A DNA stretch of 64,000 bases from Nemertoderma westbladi (taxonomy: Eukaryota > Xenacoelomorpha > Nemertodermatida > Nemertodermatidae). The stretch's first letter is position 1, and each line of letters begins with the position of its first letter. The translations under genes and the position numbers were made by a program. Below the pieces are notes generated by a model. The model was not told where the DNA came from. It saw nothing but the letters and a program-made list of their open reading frames with translations, and searched no databases. This document shows, one piece after another, positions 1 to 11,500 of this stretch. The stretch is from NCBI GenBank assembly GCA_032718475.1, contig JAUCBJ010007374.1, positions 1-64,000 on the forward strand, given 5' to 3'.

Positions 1-349
1 ATGCTTCATTCACAAATCTAGTGGTACGAGACTTATGTCCAGCTAAAGACGATTTAAACTTACTTTCCGTCTTACCATCTGGTACACCAACTCTCCTTAT
101 TACCTCGAGTGTTCTAATTGAGGGATTGAAACCAAATATCTTTATGGCTTCTTGGATGTTGTATCCAGGTTCATTGGTATTGGAGGCAGGATCTGGAACA
201 GACGCAAGCTCACTTACTGCCCCTTGCAAAGATACCTCATTGACCTGAGTAGGATTAATTTCATCCAGATCCAGAACAGTCTGATCTAAATCTACTGAAG
301 ATTCACTACTCACCCTGGATTTAGATTGAAAGGAATTATTTTGGGCCAT
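1..349 (-). CDS. Unidentified coding region, N-terminal part, runs off window
   Basis: A minus-strand reading frame starts at the ATG at 349-347 and stays open for 116 codons to the left edge. The product begins MAQNNSFQSKSRVSSESS and has a Ser/Asp-rich, probably disordered first 75 residues. A more ordered stretch follows, containing GYNIQEAIKIFGFNPSIRT. The sequence just before the ATG reads ttgcttag-ag-ATG, so a splice acceptor could lie 2 nt upstream. I recognise no family. It could be the first coding exon of a host gene or the start of a mobile-element gag-like ORF. Composition resembles the other coding regions, and the open frame with no stop supports it only moderately. Confidence 0.45.
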   Translation of the reverse strand, partial: MAQNNSFQSKSRVSSESSVDLDQTVLDLDEINPTQVNEVSLQGAVSELASVPDPASNTNEPGYNIQEAIKIFGFNPSIRTLEVIRRVGVPDGKTESKFKSSLAGHKSRTTRFVNEA

Positions 350-1269
350 CTCTAAGCAACTACGTACTGTTGAAACAGGTCTACCTAGATTTGTAATTAA
401 GGAATGAAATTAAAACAAAGAACTGGCAGACTGGGATTCCCTCAAATTTCAGTCTTGGCGTTGTGTATCAGCCTAATTCTTTACTACACTATTTCATTAA
501 GGCACCAGTATGTACTTGCAATAATAGTCCTGTCCTGATAATAAAATGTTACTCCAGAACGCCAGCAGCCTAGTTAACAATGCAGTAGTAATACTGGTAT
601 TTTAATAGAAACACTACAATATATACAGATATAACAATTGCAGAAAACTGGTTTATGACACCACGGTTATGAATATGAATGTACTGATACTGATATATGC
701 TTAGCCTATCTATAAATAAATAAATCTATATATATATATATATAGCCTAGGCTTAATATGTTACAGATAAAGGTACCGGTATAGGCTTAAGGTTACAGAT
801 ATAAAGTACCTACCGGCGGCATAAGCGTAATAATATAAGCGTATTTAATAAATGTATATATATCTGTATATGTACCGCTATAGACTTAATGTTACAGATA
901 TAAGGTAGGCCTATAGGCTTAATATTTAATTCAGCACCTGTCAGCCTGTGTACTGTTACTGTACATTAAGCCTAGATAATATTAATTTAAATATAAATTA
1001 GATCAGTGAATTTTTTAGTACCGGTATTTTAATATTTGGCAATATCAGAATATAGGCTAAATTTTATTTTCCACTTTTATTTTGTTATAAAATAAAGCAT
1101 AGTAACCGGTATCATTGATCATTAATGCTTTATTTGATTAATTTACTTGGACCGGTATTCAACAATTAATTTTTAAATAAAATATAAAAATATAAATCTA
1201 AGAACAGAAGAATAGGTACACATTCAGACATTTCATTCATTACACAGATGTACGAGTCAGGGTTTAATT
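350..1269. other. AT-rich intergenic DNA with degenerate short repeats
   Basis: No gene is visible. Between about 730 and 930 the phrase AGGCTTAA(T)GTTACAGATA followed by AAGGTA recurs three to four times in degenerate form, with a short (TA)n run near 722-742. ACCGGT and TAGGCCTA palindromes are frequent. Confidence 0.5.
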
Positions 1270-1715
1270 TAACAACACTGTGGCGTCACTGGCCGAAAAC
1301 CAGTCAAGATAAAACAGTAACTGGCGTCAAGTATGTGCGTTAAACTTATAAGTACTGGTACAAAGGTTGATTTGTTTATTACAACCCGGAAATTATAATT
1401 TCCGTCTGTCTGTGTGTGGAAATTGTGTTTAGTGCTACCTGCAGACCTAATAAACGACTGAGAACTGACGTCAGTTTGGTTAAAACCGTATACCAGACAA
1501 GAATAAAATATCCAGCTGGCGTCGATTGTGGCTAAAGCCGTATGTCAATTCTGAGGTCGGTGTGACAGTGTAATAGGCTAGTCCTGTAGTCTGTCTCCTA
1601 TACCAAGTCAGGGGCGGACATCAAGTTTGGGTAAAACCGTAAACCAGTCAGGACAAGGCAGTAACTGGCGTCGAGTTTGGCAAAGGCCGTAAATCCGTCC
1701 AATTGTTGGTAGAGA
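1270..1715 (+). repeat. Degenerate tandem repeat
   Basis: A phrase built from TGGCGTCAGTTTGG, TAAAACCGTA and CCAGTCAAGACAA recurs at about 1276-1335, 1465-1545 and 1615-1700 with many substitutions and uneven spacing. It looks like an old, decayed tandem repeat. No coding potential is seen. Confidence 0.45.
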
Positions 1716-2041
1716 AGGCCTACCGGTAATAGTAATCAGGTAATTGCGTCCTGTAATTAATTTAATTATATAAGAAATATAATGAACATTAAAATGAATA
1801 TTGCAATGAATATTACTATGAATATTACTGTAGCGGCTAAAGGATAGCAGTGAGCTCATCCGTACAATAAACCGGAAACACCCTGCCGCTAAAAGACTTT
1901 CGGGCTTTTGATATCACGCAGTTTGCCAGTGACGCTGCACTGCATTCACACCAGTCTGACAGTCGGTAACAGGACAGACAGATGACACACAGATAAACTA
2001 ACACAGTCATACATAAGACACTGAGACAGACACTAACAGAC

Positions 2042-2049
2042 AAACTCAC
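2042..2049. repeat. 8-bp target-site duplication, left copy
   Basis: AAACTCAC directly precedes the left terminal repeat of the hAT-like element and is repeated exactly at 2982-2989. Confidence 0.85.
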
Positions 2050-2981
2050 TAGGGCTCGATCGGAGTTGGGATTTGGCCGGAGCCGGAGCCGGAGTTGGAC
2101 AATTTGGCCGGAGCCGGAGCAGGAGCCGGAATTTTTAAAAAATTTTAAAAATTTAATTATTTATTTTAAAAAAAAATAAAGTATGGTTATCGTTCGCCAA
2201 TCGCTCATAATCAATCATACTGCAGTACTGTACCCCCAGGCAGCCAGGTCTAATTAATTTCATAATTTATAGATTTACGAATTTTCAATTTAAAATTTAA
2301 GTAATTAATTTATCATGGACAGACGGCCTGACGCTGACGGCTAAAAATTACCTACAGTACGGTACCTAACTCACTAACTGTGGTAGAGGTGTGTACTGTA
2401 GGTAGCCTACCGTACTGCCAGACTGCCGTACGTCAGTACGTGTACCAGTACTGCCGTACGTGTACCAGTACCTACTGCCGTACGTGTACCAGTACTGCCG
2501 TACGTGTACCAGTCAGCCAGTACTGCGTGACTTCAGTACAGTATGCTGGCATGACAGCAGTAAATGGCTGCAGTGGTACAGTGTACAATCATAGCATTTA
2601 CAATTTTTTACAGTCTGACAGTAGGGCTTATCTGTAATAGTCTGCTAGTTAGCCAGCTGGCCAGTCCAGTACCAGTACTGCAGTAGTCAGTCAGTCAGTC
2701 AGTCATTGACTTTAAGTAAATACTGCAGTATTATGCTTGACACTTGATATTGAAGCTGTACTACCAACTACAGTAGGCCCTACTACTTATAGTGTAAATA
2801 ATTGTTCAGATTAGAATATGCACGAAATATAATACTTTATTAAAAAATTAATTTTTTTTAATATTTTTATAAATATTTTTATAATTTTTACCGCAATATT
2901 TTTACCGGAGCCGGAGCAGGAGCCGGAGGTGCCAAAATGGCCGGAGCCGGAGCCGGAGGCCGGAGCTCCGATCGAGCCCTA
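2050..2981. mobile_element. Non-autonomous hAT-like element (932 bp)
   Basis: Terminal inverted repeats lie at 2050-2066 (starting TAGGGCTCGATCGGAG) and 2965-2981, matching at 16 of 17 positions. They are bounded by an exact 8-bp direct repeat AAACTCAC at 2042-2049 and 2982-2989, the hAT-type target duplication. Just inside both ends are blocks of the hexamer CCGGAG. Unlike the inverted repeats, these blocks are in the same orientation at both ends. The interior holds a 20-bp tandem repeat near 2438-2520 (TACCAGTACTGCCGTACGTG) and no transposase. Confidence 0.85.
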
Positions 2982-2989
2982 AAACTCAC

Positions 2990-3644
2990 CAACCGAATGT
3001 GCTGGACACCTTTGAATGCGAGTTACCTGGTTGCAAGTGCACTGCAACTTACATTAGGCATAAAGCACACACGCAGAAACCCCTAGGATCCAACGTGTGT
3101 AAGCTATGACAGCCTCACCAACGTCGCTTGCGAAAGGATGGATGGGGATGCGAGGCAAGGAAAACGCAGGTCCTGTTAAGATTCTCGGTCCGTCTCCATA
3201 TTAATACAATGAACAGATGAATGATAAATAATAATCACCGGATCGGAATCACTGATAAAACTGGTTAAATCTGTTAATGGCTAATTGACTAACTGGCAAC
3301 TGGCAACTGACAACTGACAACTGGTAATATTCATAGGACTCTTCGCCCAAAAGTGGGTGTCCGGGAGGACGCAAAATAACAGTACCGGTACCGGTAATAA
3401 GATAAGACTGTAAGATACAGTAACTAAAGCACTGCAGCACTGTGACTAAAAGGTAAGTAAAAGAGCCTAGCTCCCATCACCATTGTATATCACTGAAAGG
3501 CTAACAGCCAATCAGAAACAAGCACCTGGCATTACAACTAGGGCCATTAAATTATGACACTTACATCAGTATACTGAATAGATTTAACATGTTACACTTA
3601 TCTGTACTTACAATAATTTTGGTTGGGGGTAGAATGCGTATTGG
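2990..3644. other. Intergenic DNA, no gene seen
   Basis: Nothing codes here. Small local repeats (CAACTGGCAACTGACAACTGA near 3295-3325, broken up by changes) and ACCGGTACCGGTA near 3381-3393 are the only structure seen before the 42-bp array begins. Confidence 0.4.
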
Positions 3645-6600
3645 CGCTTACAGTTGGTGAGAGTAGCGGAGTGACTGGAGGTGGTGATGGAGTAGTTGGT
3701 GATAGTAGCGGTGTGACTGGAGGTAGTGTTGGAGTAGTTGGTGTGAGTAGCGGTGTGACTGGAGGTAGTGTTGGAGTAGTTGGTGAGAGTAGCGGAGTGA
3801 CTGGAGGTGGTGATGGAGTAGTTGGTGATAGTAGCGGTGTGAATGGAGGTAGTGTTGGAATAGTTGGTGAGAGTAGTGGAGTGACTGGAGATAGTGTTTG
3901 AATAGTTGGTGTGGGTAGCGGTGTGTCTAGAGATAGTGATGGAGTAGTTGGTGAGAGTGGCTGAGTTACTGGAGGTAGTGTTGGAGTAGTTGGTGAAAGT
4001 GGCGGTGTGACTGGAGGTGGTGATGGAGTAGTTGGTGATAGTAGCGGTGTGAATGGAGGTAGTGTTGGAATAGTTGGTGAGAGTAGTGGAGTGACTGGAG
4101 ATAGTGTTTGAATAGTTGGTGTGGGTAGCGGTGTGTCTAGAGATAGTGATGGAGTAGTTGGTGAGAGTGGCTGAGTTACTGGAGGTAGTGTTGGAGTAGT
4201 TGGTGAAAGTGGCGGTGTGACTGGAGGTAGTGTTGGAGTAGTTGGTGAGAGTAGCGGAGTGACTGGAGGTAGTGTTGGAGTAGTTGGTGAGAGTAGCAGT
4301 GACTGGAGGTAGTGTTGGGGTAGTTGGTGTGAGTAGCGGAGTGACTGGAGGTAGTGTTGGAGTAGTTGGTGAGAGTAGATGAGAGACTAGAGGTACCGGT
4401 AGTGTTGGAGTAGTTGGTGAGAGTAGTGGAGTGACTCGAGGTAGTGTTGGAGTAGTTGGTGTGAGTAGCGGTGTGTCTAGAGATTGTGATGGAGTAGTTG
4501 GTGAGAGTAGTGGAGTGACTGGAAGTAGTTGGTGAGAGTAGCGGAGTGACGGGGGGTAGTGTTGGAGTAGTTGGTGAGAGTGGCTGAGTGACTGGAGGTA
4601 GTGTTGGAGTAGTTGGTGAGAGTAGCGGAGTGACTGGAGGTAATGTTGGAGTAGTTGGTGAGAGTAGCGGAGTGACTGGAGGTAGTGTTGGAGTAGTTGG
4701 TGAGAGTAGCGGAGTGACCGGAGGTAGTGTTGGAGTAGTTGGTGTGAGTGGCTGAGTTACTGGAGGTAGTGTTGGAGTAGTTGGTGTGAGTAGCGGTGTG
4801 TCTAGAGATAGTGATGGAGTAGTTGGTGAGAGTGGCGGAGTGACTGGAGGTAGTGTTGGAGTAGTTGGTGTGAGTAGCGGAGTGACTGGAGGTAGTGTTG
4901 GAGTAGTTGGTGTGAGTGGCTGAGTTACTGGAGGTAGTGTTGGGGTAGTTGGTGTGAGTAGCGGAGTGACTGGAGGTAGTGTTGGAGTAGTTGGTGAGAG
5001 TAGATGAGAGACTAGAGGTACCGGTAGTGTTGGAGTAGTTGGTGAGAGTAGTGGAGTGACTCGAGGTAGTGTTGGAGTAGTTGGTGTGAGTAGCGGTGTG
5101 TCTAGAGATTGTGATGGAGTAGTTGGTGAGAGTAGTGGAGTGACTGGAAGTAGTTGGTGAGAGTAGCGGAGTGACGGGGGGTAGTGTTGGAGTAGTTGGT
5201 GAGAGTGGCTGAGTGACTGGAGGTAGTGTTGGAGTAGTTGGTGAGAGTAGCGGAGTGACTGGAGGTAATGTTGGAGTAGTTGGTGAGAGTAGCGGAGTGA
5301 CTGGAGGTAGTGTTGGAGTAGTTGGTGAGAGTAGCGGAGTGACCGGAGGTAGTGTTGGAGTAGTTGGTGTGAGTGGCTGAGTTACTGGAGGTAGTGTTGG
5401 AGTAGTTGGTGTGAGTAGCGGTGTGTCTAGAGATAGTGATGGAGTAGTTGGTGAGAGTAGTGGAGTGACTGGAAGTAGTGTTGGAGTAGTTGGTGAGAGT
5501 AGCGGAGTGACGGGGGGTAATGTTGGAGTAGTTGGCGAGAGTAGTGGAGTGACTGGAGGTAGTGTTTGAATAGTTGGTGTGGGTAGCGGTGTGTCTAGAG
5601 ATAGTGATGGAGTAGTTGGTGAGAGTGGCTGAGTTACTGGAGGTAGTGTTGGAGTAGTTGGTGAAAGTGGCGGTGTGACTGGAGGTAGTGTTGGAGTAGT
5701 TGGTGTGAGTAGCGGAGTGACTGGAGGTAGTGTTGGAGTAGTTGGTGAGAGTAGATGAGAGACTAGAGGTACCGGTAGTGTTGGAGTAGTTGGTGAGAGT
5801 AGTGGAGTGACTCGAGGTAGTGTTGGAGTAGTTGGTGTGAGTAGCGGTGTGTCTAGAGATTGTGATGGAGTAGTTGGTGAGAGTAGTGGAGTGACTGGAA
5901 GTAGTTGGTGAGAGTAGCGGAGTGACGGGGGGTAGTGTTGGAGTAGTTGGTGAGAGTGGCTGAGTGACTGGAGGTAATGTTGGAGTAGTTGGTGAGAGTA
6001 GCGGAGTGACTGGAGGTAGTGTTGGAGTAGTTGGTGAGAGTAGCGGAGTGACCGGAGGTAGTGTTGGAGTAGTTGGTGTGAGTGGCTGAGTTACTGGAGG
6101 TAGTGTTGGAGTAGTTGGTGTGAGTAGCGGTGTGTCTAGAGATAGTGATGGAGTAGTTGGTGAGAGTAGTGGAGTGACTGGAAGTAGTGTTGGAGTAGTT
6201 GGTGAGAGTAGCGGAGTGACTGGAGGTAGTGTTGGAGTAGTTGGTGAGAGTAGTGGAGTGACTCGAGGTAGTGTTGGAGTAGTTGGTGTGAGTAGCGGTG
6301 TGTCTAGAGATAGTGATGATGGAGTAGTTGGTGAGAGTAGCGGAGTGACTGGAGGTAGTGTTGGAGTAGTTGGTGTGAGTAGTGGAGTGACTGGAGGTAG
6401 TGTTGGAGTAGTTGGTGTGAGTAGCGGTGTGTCTAGAGATAGTGATGGAGTAGTTGGTGAGAGTAGTGGAGTGACTGGAAGTAGTGTTGGAGTAGTTGGT
6501 GTGAGTAGCGGTGTGTCTAGAGATAGTGATGGAGTAGTTGGTGAGAGTAGCGGAGTGACTGGAGGTAGTGTTGGAGTAGTTGGTGAGAGTAGCGGAGTGA

Positions 6601-8245
6601 CTGGAGGTAGTGTTGGAGTAGTTGGTGTGAGTAGCGGTGTGTCTAGAGATAGTGATGGAGTAGTTGGTGAGAGTAGTGGAGTGACTGGAAGTAGTGTTGG
6701 AGTAGTTGGTGAGAGTAGTGGAGTGACTGGAGGTAGTGTTGGAGTAGTTGGTGTGAGTAGCGGTGTGTCTAGAGATAGTGATGGAGTAGTTGGTGAGAGT
6801 AGCGGAGTGACTGGAGGTAGTGTTGGAGTAGTTGGTGTGAGTAGTGGAGTGACTGGAGGTAGTGTTGGAGTAGTTGGTGTGAGTAGCGGTGTGTCTAGAG
6901 ATAGTGATGGAGTAGTTGGTGAGAGTAGTGGAGTGACTGGAAGTAGTGTTGGAGTAGTTGGTGTGAGTAGCGGTGTGTCTAGAGATAGTGATGGAGTAGT
7001 TGGTGAGAGTAGCGGAGTGACTGGAGGTAGTGTTGGAGTAGTTGGTGAGAGTAGCGGAGTGACTGGAGGTAGTGTTGGAGTAGTTGGTGTGAGTAGCGGT
7101 GTGTCTAGAGATAGTGATGGAGTAGTTGGTGAGAGTAGTGGAGTGACTGGAAGTAGTGTTGGAGTAGTTGGTGAGAGTAGTGGAGTGACTCGAGGTAGTG
7201 TTGGAGTAGTTGGTGCGAGTAGCGGTGTGTCTAGAGATTGTGATGGAGTAGTTGGTGAGAGTAGCGGAGTGACTGGAGGTAGTGTTGGAGTAGTTGGTGA
7301 GAGCGGCGGAGTGACTGGAGGTAGTGTTGGAGTAGTTGGTGAGAGTAGTGGAGTGACTGGAAGTAGTGTTGGAGTAGTTGGTGAGAGTAGCGGAGTGACC
7401 GGAGGTAGTGTTGGAGTAGTTGGTGTGAGTAGCGGTGTGTCTAGAGATAGTGATGGAGTAGTTGGTGAGAGTGGCTGAGTGACTGGAGGTAGTGTTGGAG
7501 TAGTTGGTGAGAGTAGCGGAGTGACTGGAGGTAGTGTTGGAGTAGTTGGTGAGAGTAGCGGAGTGACTGGAGGTAGTGTTGGAGTAGTTGGTGTGAGTAG
7601 CAGTGTGTGTAGAGATAGTGATGGAGTAGTTGGTGAGAGTAGTGGAGTGACTGGAAGTAGTGTTGGAGTAGTTGGTGAGAATAGCTGAGTGACTGGAGGG
7701 GAGGTAGTGTTGGTGTAGTTGGTGTGAGTAGCGGTGTGTCTAGAGATAGTGATGGAGTAGTTGGTGAGAGTAGCGGAGTGACCGGAGGTAGTGTTGGAGT
7801 AGTTGGTGTGAGTAGCGGTGTGTCTAGAGATAGTGATGGAGTAGTTGGTGAGAGTGGCTGAGTGACTGGAGGTAGTGTTGGAGTAGTTGGTGTGAGTAGC
7901 AGTGTGTGTAGAGATAGTGATGGAGTAGTTGGTGAGAGTAGTGGAGTGACTGGAAGTAGTGCTGGAGTAGTTGGTGAGAATAGCTGAGTGACTGGAGGGG
8001 AGGTAGTGTTGGTGTAGTTGGTGTGAGTAGCGGTGTGTCTAGAGATTGTGATGGAGTAGTTGGTGAGAGTAGCGGTGTGACTGGAGGTAGTGTTGGAGTA
8101 GTTGGTGTGAGAAGCGGTGTGACTGGAGGTAGTGTTGGAGTAGTTGGTGAGAGCGGCGGTGTGACTGGAGGTAGTGATGGAGTAGATGGTGAGAGTAGCG
8201 GAGTGATTGGAAGTAGTGATGGAGTAGTTGGTGAGTGTGGTGTAG
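3645..8245 (+). repeat. 42-bp minisatellite array (about 4.6 kb) with higher-order repeats
   Basis: About 110 units of roughly 42 bp are built on GGAGTAGTTGGTGAGAGTAG plus CGGAGTGACTGGAGGTAGTGTT. Unit types differ by a few diagnostic changes, for example GTGTCTAGAGATAGTGAT in place of GTGACTGGAGGTAGTGTT. Larger blocks repeat: the variant AGATGAGAGACTAGAGG recurs at 4377, 5002 and 5753 (spacings 625 and 751 bp). From about 6360 an 11-unit block (462 bp) repeats. Because 42 is divisible by 3 and the unit has no stop, long frames stay open (6120-7478 on plus, 452 codons), but many units elsewhere carry stops. The array lies about 350 bp beyond the CABIN1 stop codon. Confidence 0.9.
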
Positions 8246-8599
8246 ATGAAATGTTGCAATGCTACTAACACTGTCAATTATAAGGAATTTCACAAAAGGA
8301 CTCATTATACTATTTCATAAATCATTTCACAGGAAAAATAGCAATAAGAATAGTGTCTGCAAAAATTCGGAGAAAGTTATCAAGAAAATTAAATTACGAT
8401 AAGAACTGCTTCCAAAACGAGGTTGTATTTTTTTTAATAACAACTACAGAATAACATATAATTATTTTGCAAAATGCAGATGTGAACAAACCATACGAAA
8501 TCAACAAATACAATATAAAAGTAGATATACATATAGCGAAATTGTTTTAGGTTCAGGTTCAAAAGTAAATAAATAAAGAGAAGCTCGCCTGCTGTCAAT
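8246..8599 (-). other. CABIN1 3' flank, probable 3' UTR
   Basis: This non-coding AT-rich stretch follows the CABIN1 stop codon on the minus strand. The minus-strand hexamer ATTAAA at 8438-8433, about 160 nt after the stop, is a plausible polyadenylation signal variant. I saw no canonical AATAAA on that strand here. Confidence 0.35.
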
Positions 8600-11500
8600 T
8601 CATTTTACATTGTCTTGAAAGGTCTGCGTATTTTGTGATTGGAAACTGACTTCCTGGCGGGGATCCTGAGAAGGATAATGTTTAGTTGGCTTTGGTACCT
8701 CATAGACGGATGAGTCCGAAGTATCCGACGACATAGTGAAATCTTCTAAGGACGCAGATTGAGATGAACTTGTGCTACTAGAGTCCTCAATATCACCAGT
8801 TTCAATATCTGTTGATGAACTCCCATCGGATGTAGATGAGTTATCTTCTGTGGAAGATGAAGTCGAAGACAAGGATACTAGAACAGGTGAAGAACAGGTC
8901 ACAGGTGTCTTCAATAAGTCTGTCGTTGTGGTAGATGGGTTGCTTACCAATATTGTTGATGGTGAAATGGAACGGCGAATTTCTGAATCATCAGCATCAG
9001 AAATATTAAAAGGCGGCTGTGTAGATGGTGTACTTTTAGAATGAAAAATTACAGCAACTTCTGGAATTTCGTTACAAATATCAGAATGAACATCAGATAT
9101 TCTAGATGTAGCCTTGTTATATTGATGTTGTACATCTTCTGCAACATCTTTATATTTATTTTCGGGCGAAGGACAATATATCTGAGGGGCAGTCCTGATT
9201 GCACTCTCAACGTTAAAGTCGTTTTTTCGCATCTGCGTTATAAGATACTGACAACCTCGTACAGATTTCTGTACCATAAACTTGTCGGGACACTTAATGT
9301 GCAATGCTGATGGAATTGGTTGAAATAAATGAACATACGAGGTGACCAAAGTAGACCGCGCCTTGGAGAAAACATCAGATGCGAGTTTATCCAATTTAAA
9401 AGTAAATTGGTATAACTTATAGCAGTCTGCCGCTAACTGACACTTTTCATGCAGGTTGTTGGATGCAAAGATGATTTTCAGTAAAATATCCCACGACATG
9501 TCGCAGCATTTTCGAGCTTGCGAAATCCTTTCAGCATCACGGAGAAATTTCTTCGAAGCTTGAACTGGCGACTTAACGAGCTGCTCAGAGACCATGTGCA
9601 GCGTCTGGTAGTCAAGTAGTTCATATATGACTAGTATTAATAAATCCAGACACTGCGCTAAGTGGTTGGTAAAGCTCCCAGGTCTATCAATATCATCGAT
9701 AGGTATTCGCCAAACTCCATCAAACAAATGTTGCTTCTTTCTGTCCTGCAGTAACCCTGGGCAAGGCATGTGGGGGTATTTGTGCCACGAGCCACGAACC
9801 CCCCATAACAGATCCTTAGAACAGGCAATGTATTTTTTATCTCCCACAGAATAGTACGCATGAGCCAGTCGAAATAAAGCCTTATAATGATTTGGAAACC
9901 GATGCAGACAAACTTTCATTGCTTCAATACACCTATTTTTAATCTCTGTTACGGCATTCGATTTGTTACCATGGAAACTGCCATAATTTGAAATCATGGC
10001 AGGGAATAATTCAAGGCAAGTTCGTTTCCTCTTTGGCGCAAAACTAATATCGGCATCACTATCAGATACCTCGCGTTTAAATGACCTTCTAGCGGTGGGT
10101 ATCCTTTTAGTGACACCATCTACCGTATCGTAAATTACTGAAAGAAAGTCATTAACTGCATTGGCTCGTTGAGATATATTAGTACCAACTGGTTCAAACA
10201 ATGAAGTTGTTACACCACGAGAAATGGCGTTGTTTGATGTATAATCTTGTTCTCTAATACTGGTACTGGTACTACTAGCACCGGTACCCGCACATAAACT
10301 ATAATCAATGTCTGTTGAAAACATTGGGAACTTTTGCTTCAAGGAAGGGGAAATAGATCCGCTTTCTGATTTAATAGCTGTTGAAAAAAACGAATTATCC
10401 AGATGATCTAAGACTTCAATAAAGTATGACACTGTTGAATCCTTGATTTTATCTGACGATAAGCAATGTTTTAATATTGAAGCATTAATTCTATAGAATA
10501 CTTCTAGGATTTCTACAGATAAATAGGATGGTTGATTATAACTAATTTTTCTCGGGCACCTGGCACCACTCTTTTCCAACTGTGTCATAGCTTTCAAATA
10601 ATATTCAAAACATTTTTCAAGTGGGTCGTTAAATTTCTCGGCTAGTTTGCCAAGCATGTATAACACAAGCCATCTATCTGTACCATCAAGATCTTCTAAA
10701 GACATAACATGAGATAAACTAGACTTCGATATTAGCAACATTTCTAAGCGGATTTTCTCAATTTGGGAAACGTCAGAGCTACTGCCACCAATTTTAACAT
10801 AATATTTCCGCTTCTGCGAGTAAAATGTCGCGATTGTGTATGACAAAGAACCATATTCTATCCAAAGTTTATGGCAATCTGAATCTAAAGATAGGGCCAT
10901 TCTAAAGCAACGTAAAACCTGGTTTGCAGACGAGTACAAATCAGAATGCGTTAAATCACACGGAGAATTTAACAGCTGCTCTAACTTAGTGGCCCTAGAG
11001 AGAGATAAACCAGCCCAGGAATCAAACCTTCTAGGGTTGAAGATGAGATCTTTAATGTAATATTGCTCAGCCTGGGTAGTATCCTGACTCTTTAAATAGT
11101 AGTCAGCAAGATGATAATATATATCAGCCAAGGATTCCATGACATCATCCTTAATCTGTGGTTCTGGGTTTTCAATCTCACCATTTATGTATTTAACCAC
11201 GACATCCTCATCTTGATTAGGAATGAATTTTATAATTCGTAAAAATAGTTTCTCTACTTCTTCAGTAATGGCAGCGGACTTGTAACTGTCAAATTCAGGA
11301 GGCGAATCGGGTTTATAAAATCCATATAGAATTGCCACATTGGCCAGTGTTAGTGGCACCTGTTGTGAGCCATGGTCATCTAGGTACTTAACGCGGGCTT
11401 TCTTAATGGGATGGCCAAATAGGCAATAGAAACATTGTTCTACCGCTTGGAAGAGAGACGACTGTCTGTCTACTCGACTGACCATTTTACTAGCTTCATC

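Noticed and set aside
1609-1619. CAGGGGCGGAC as a hAT end
   Set aside because: No partner inverted repeat or target duplication could be found near it; a chance match is likely.
6120-8277. Long Gly/Ser/Val-rich open frames (452 codons on plus) and the opposite-strand 278-codon frame as genes
   Set aside because: The 42-bp unit is a multiple of 3 without stops, so frames stay open by arithmetic. Neighbouring units carry stops in the same frame, both strands are open together, and no non-repetitive coding flank exists.
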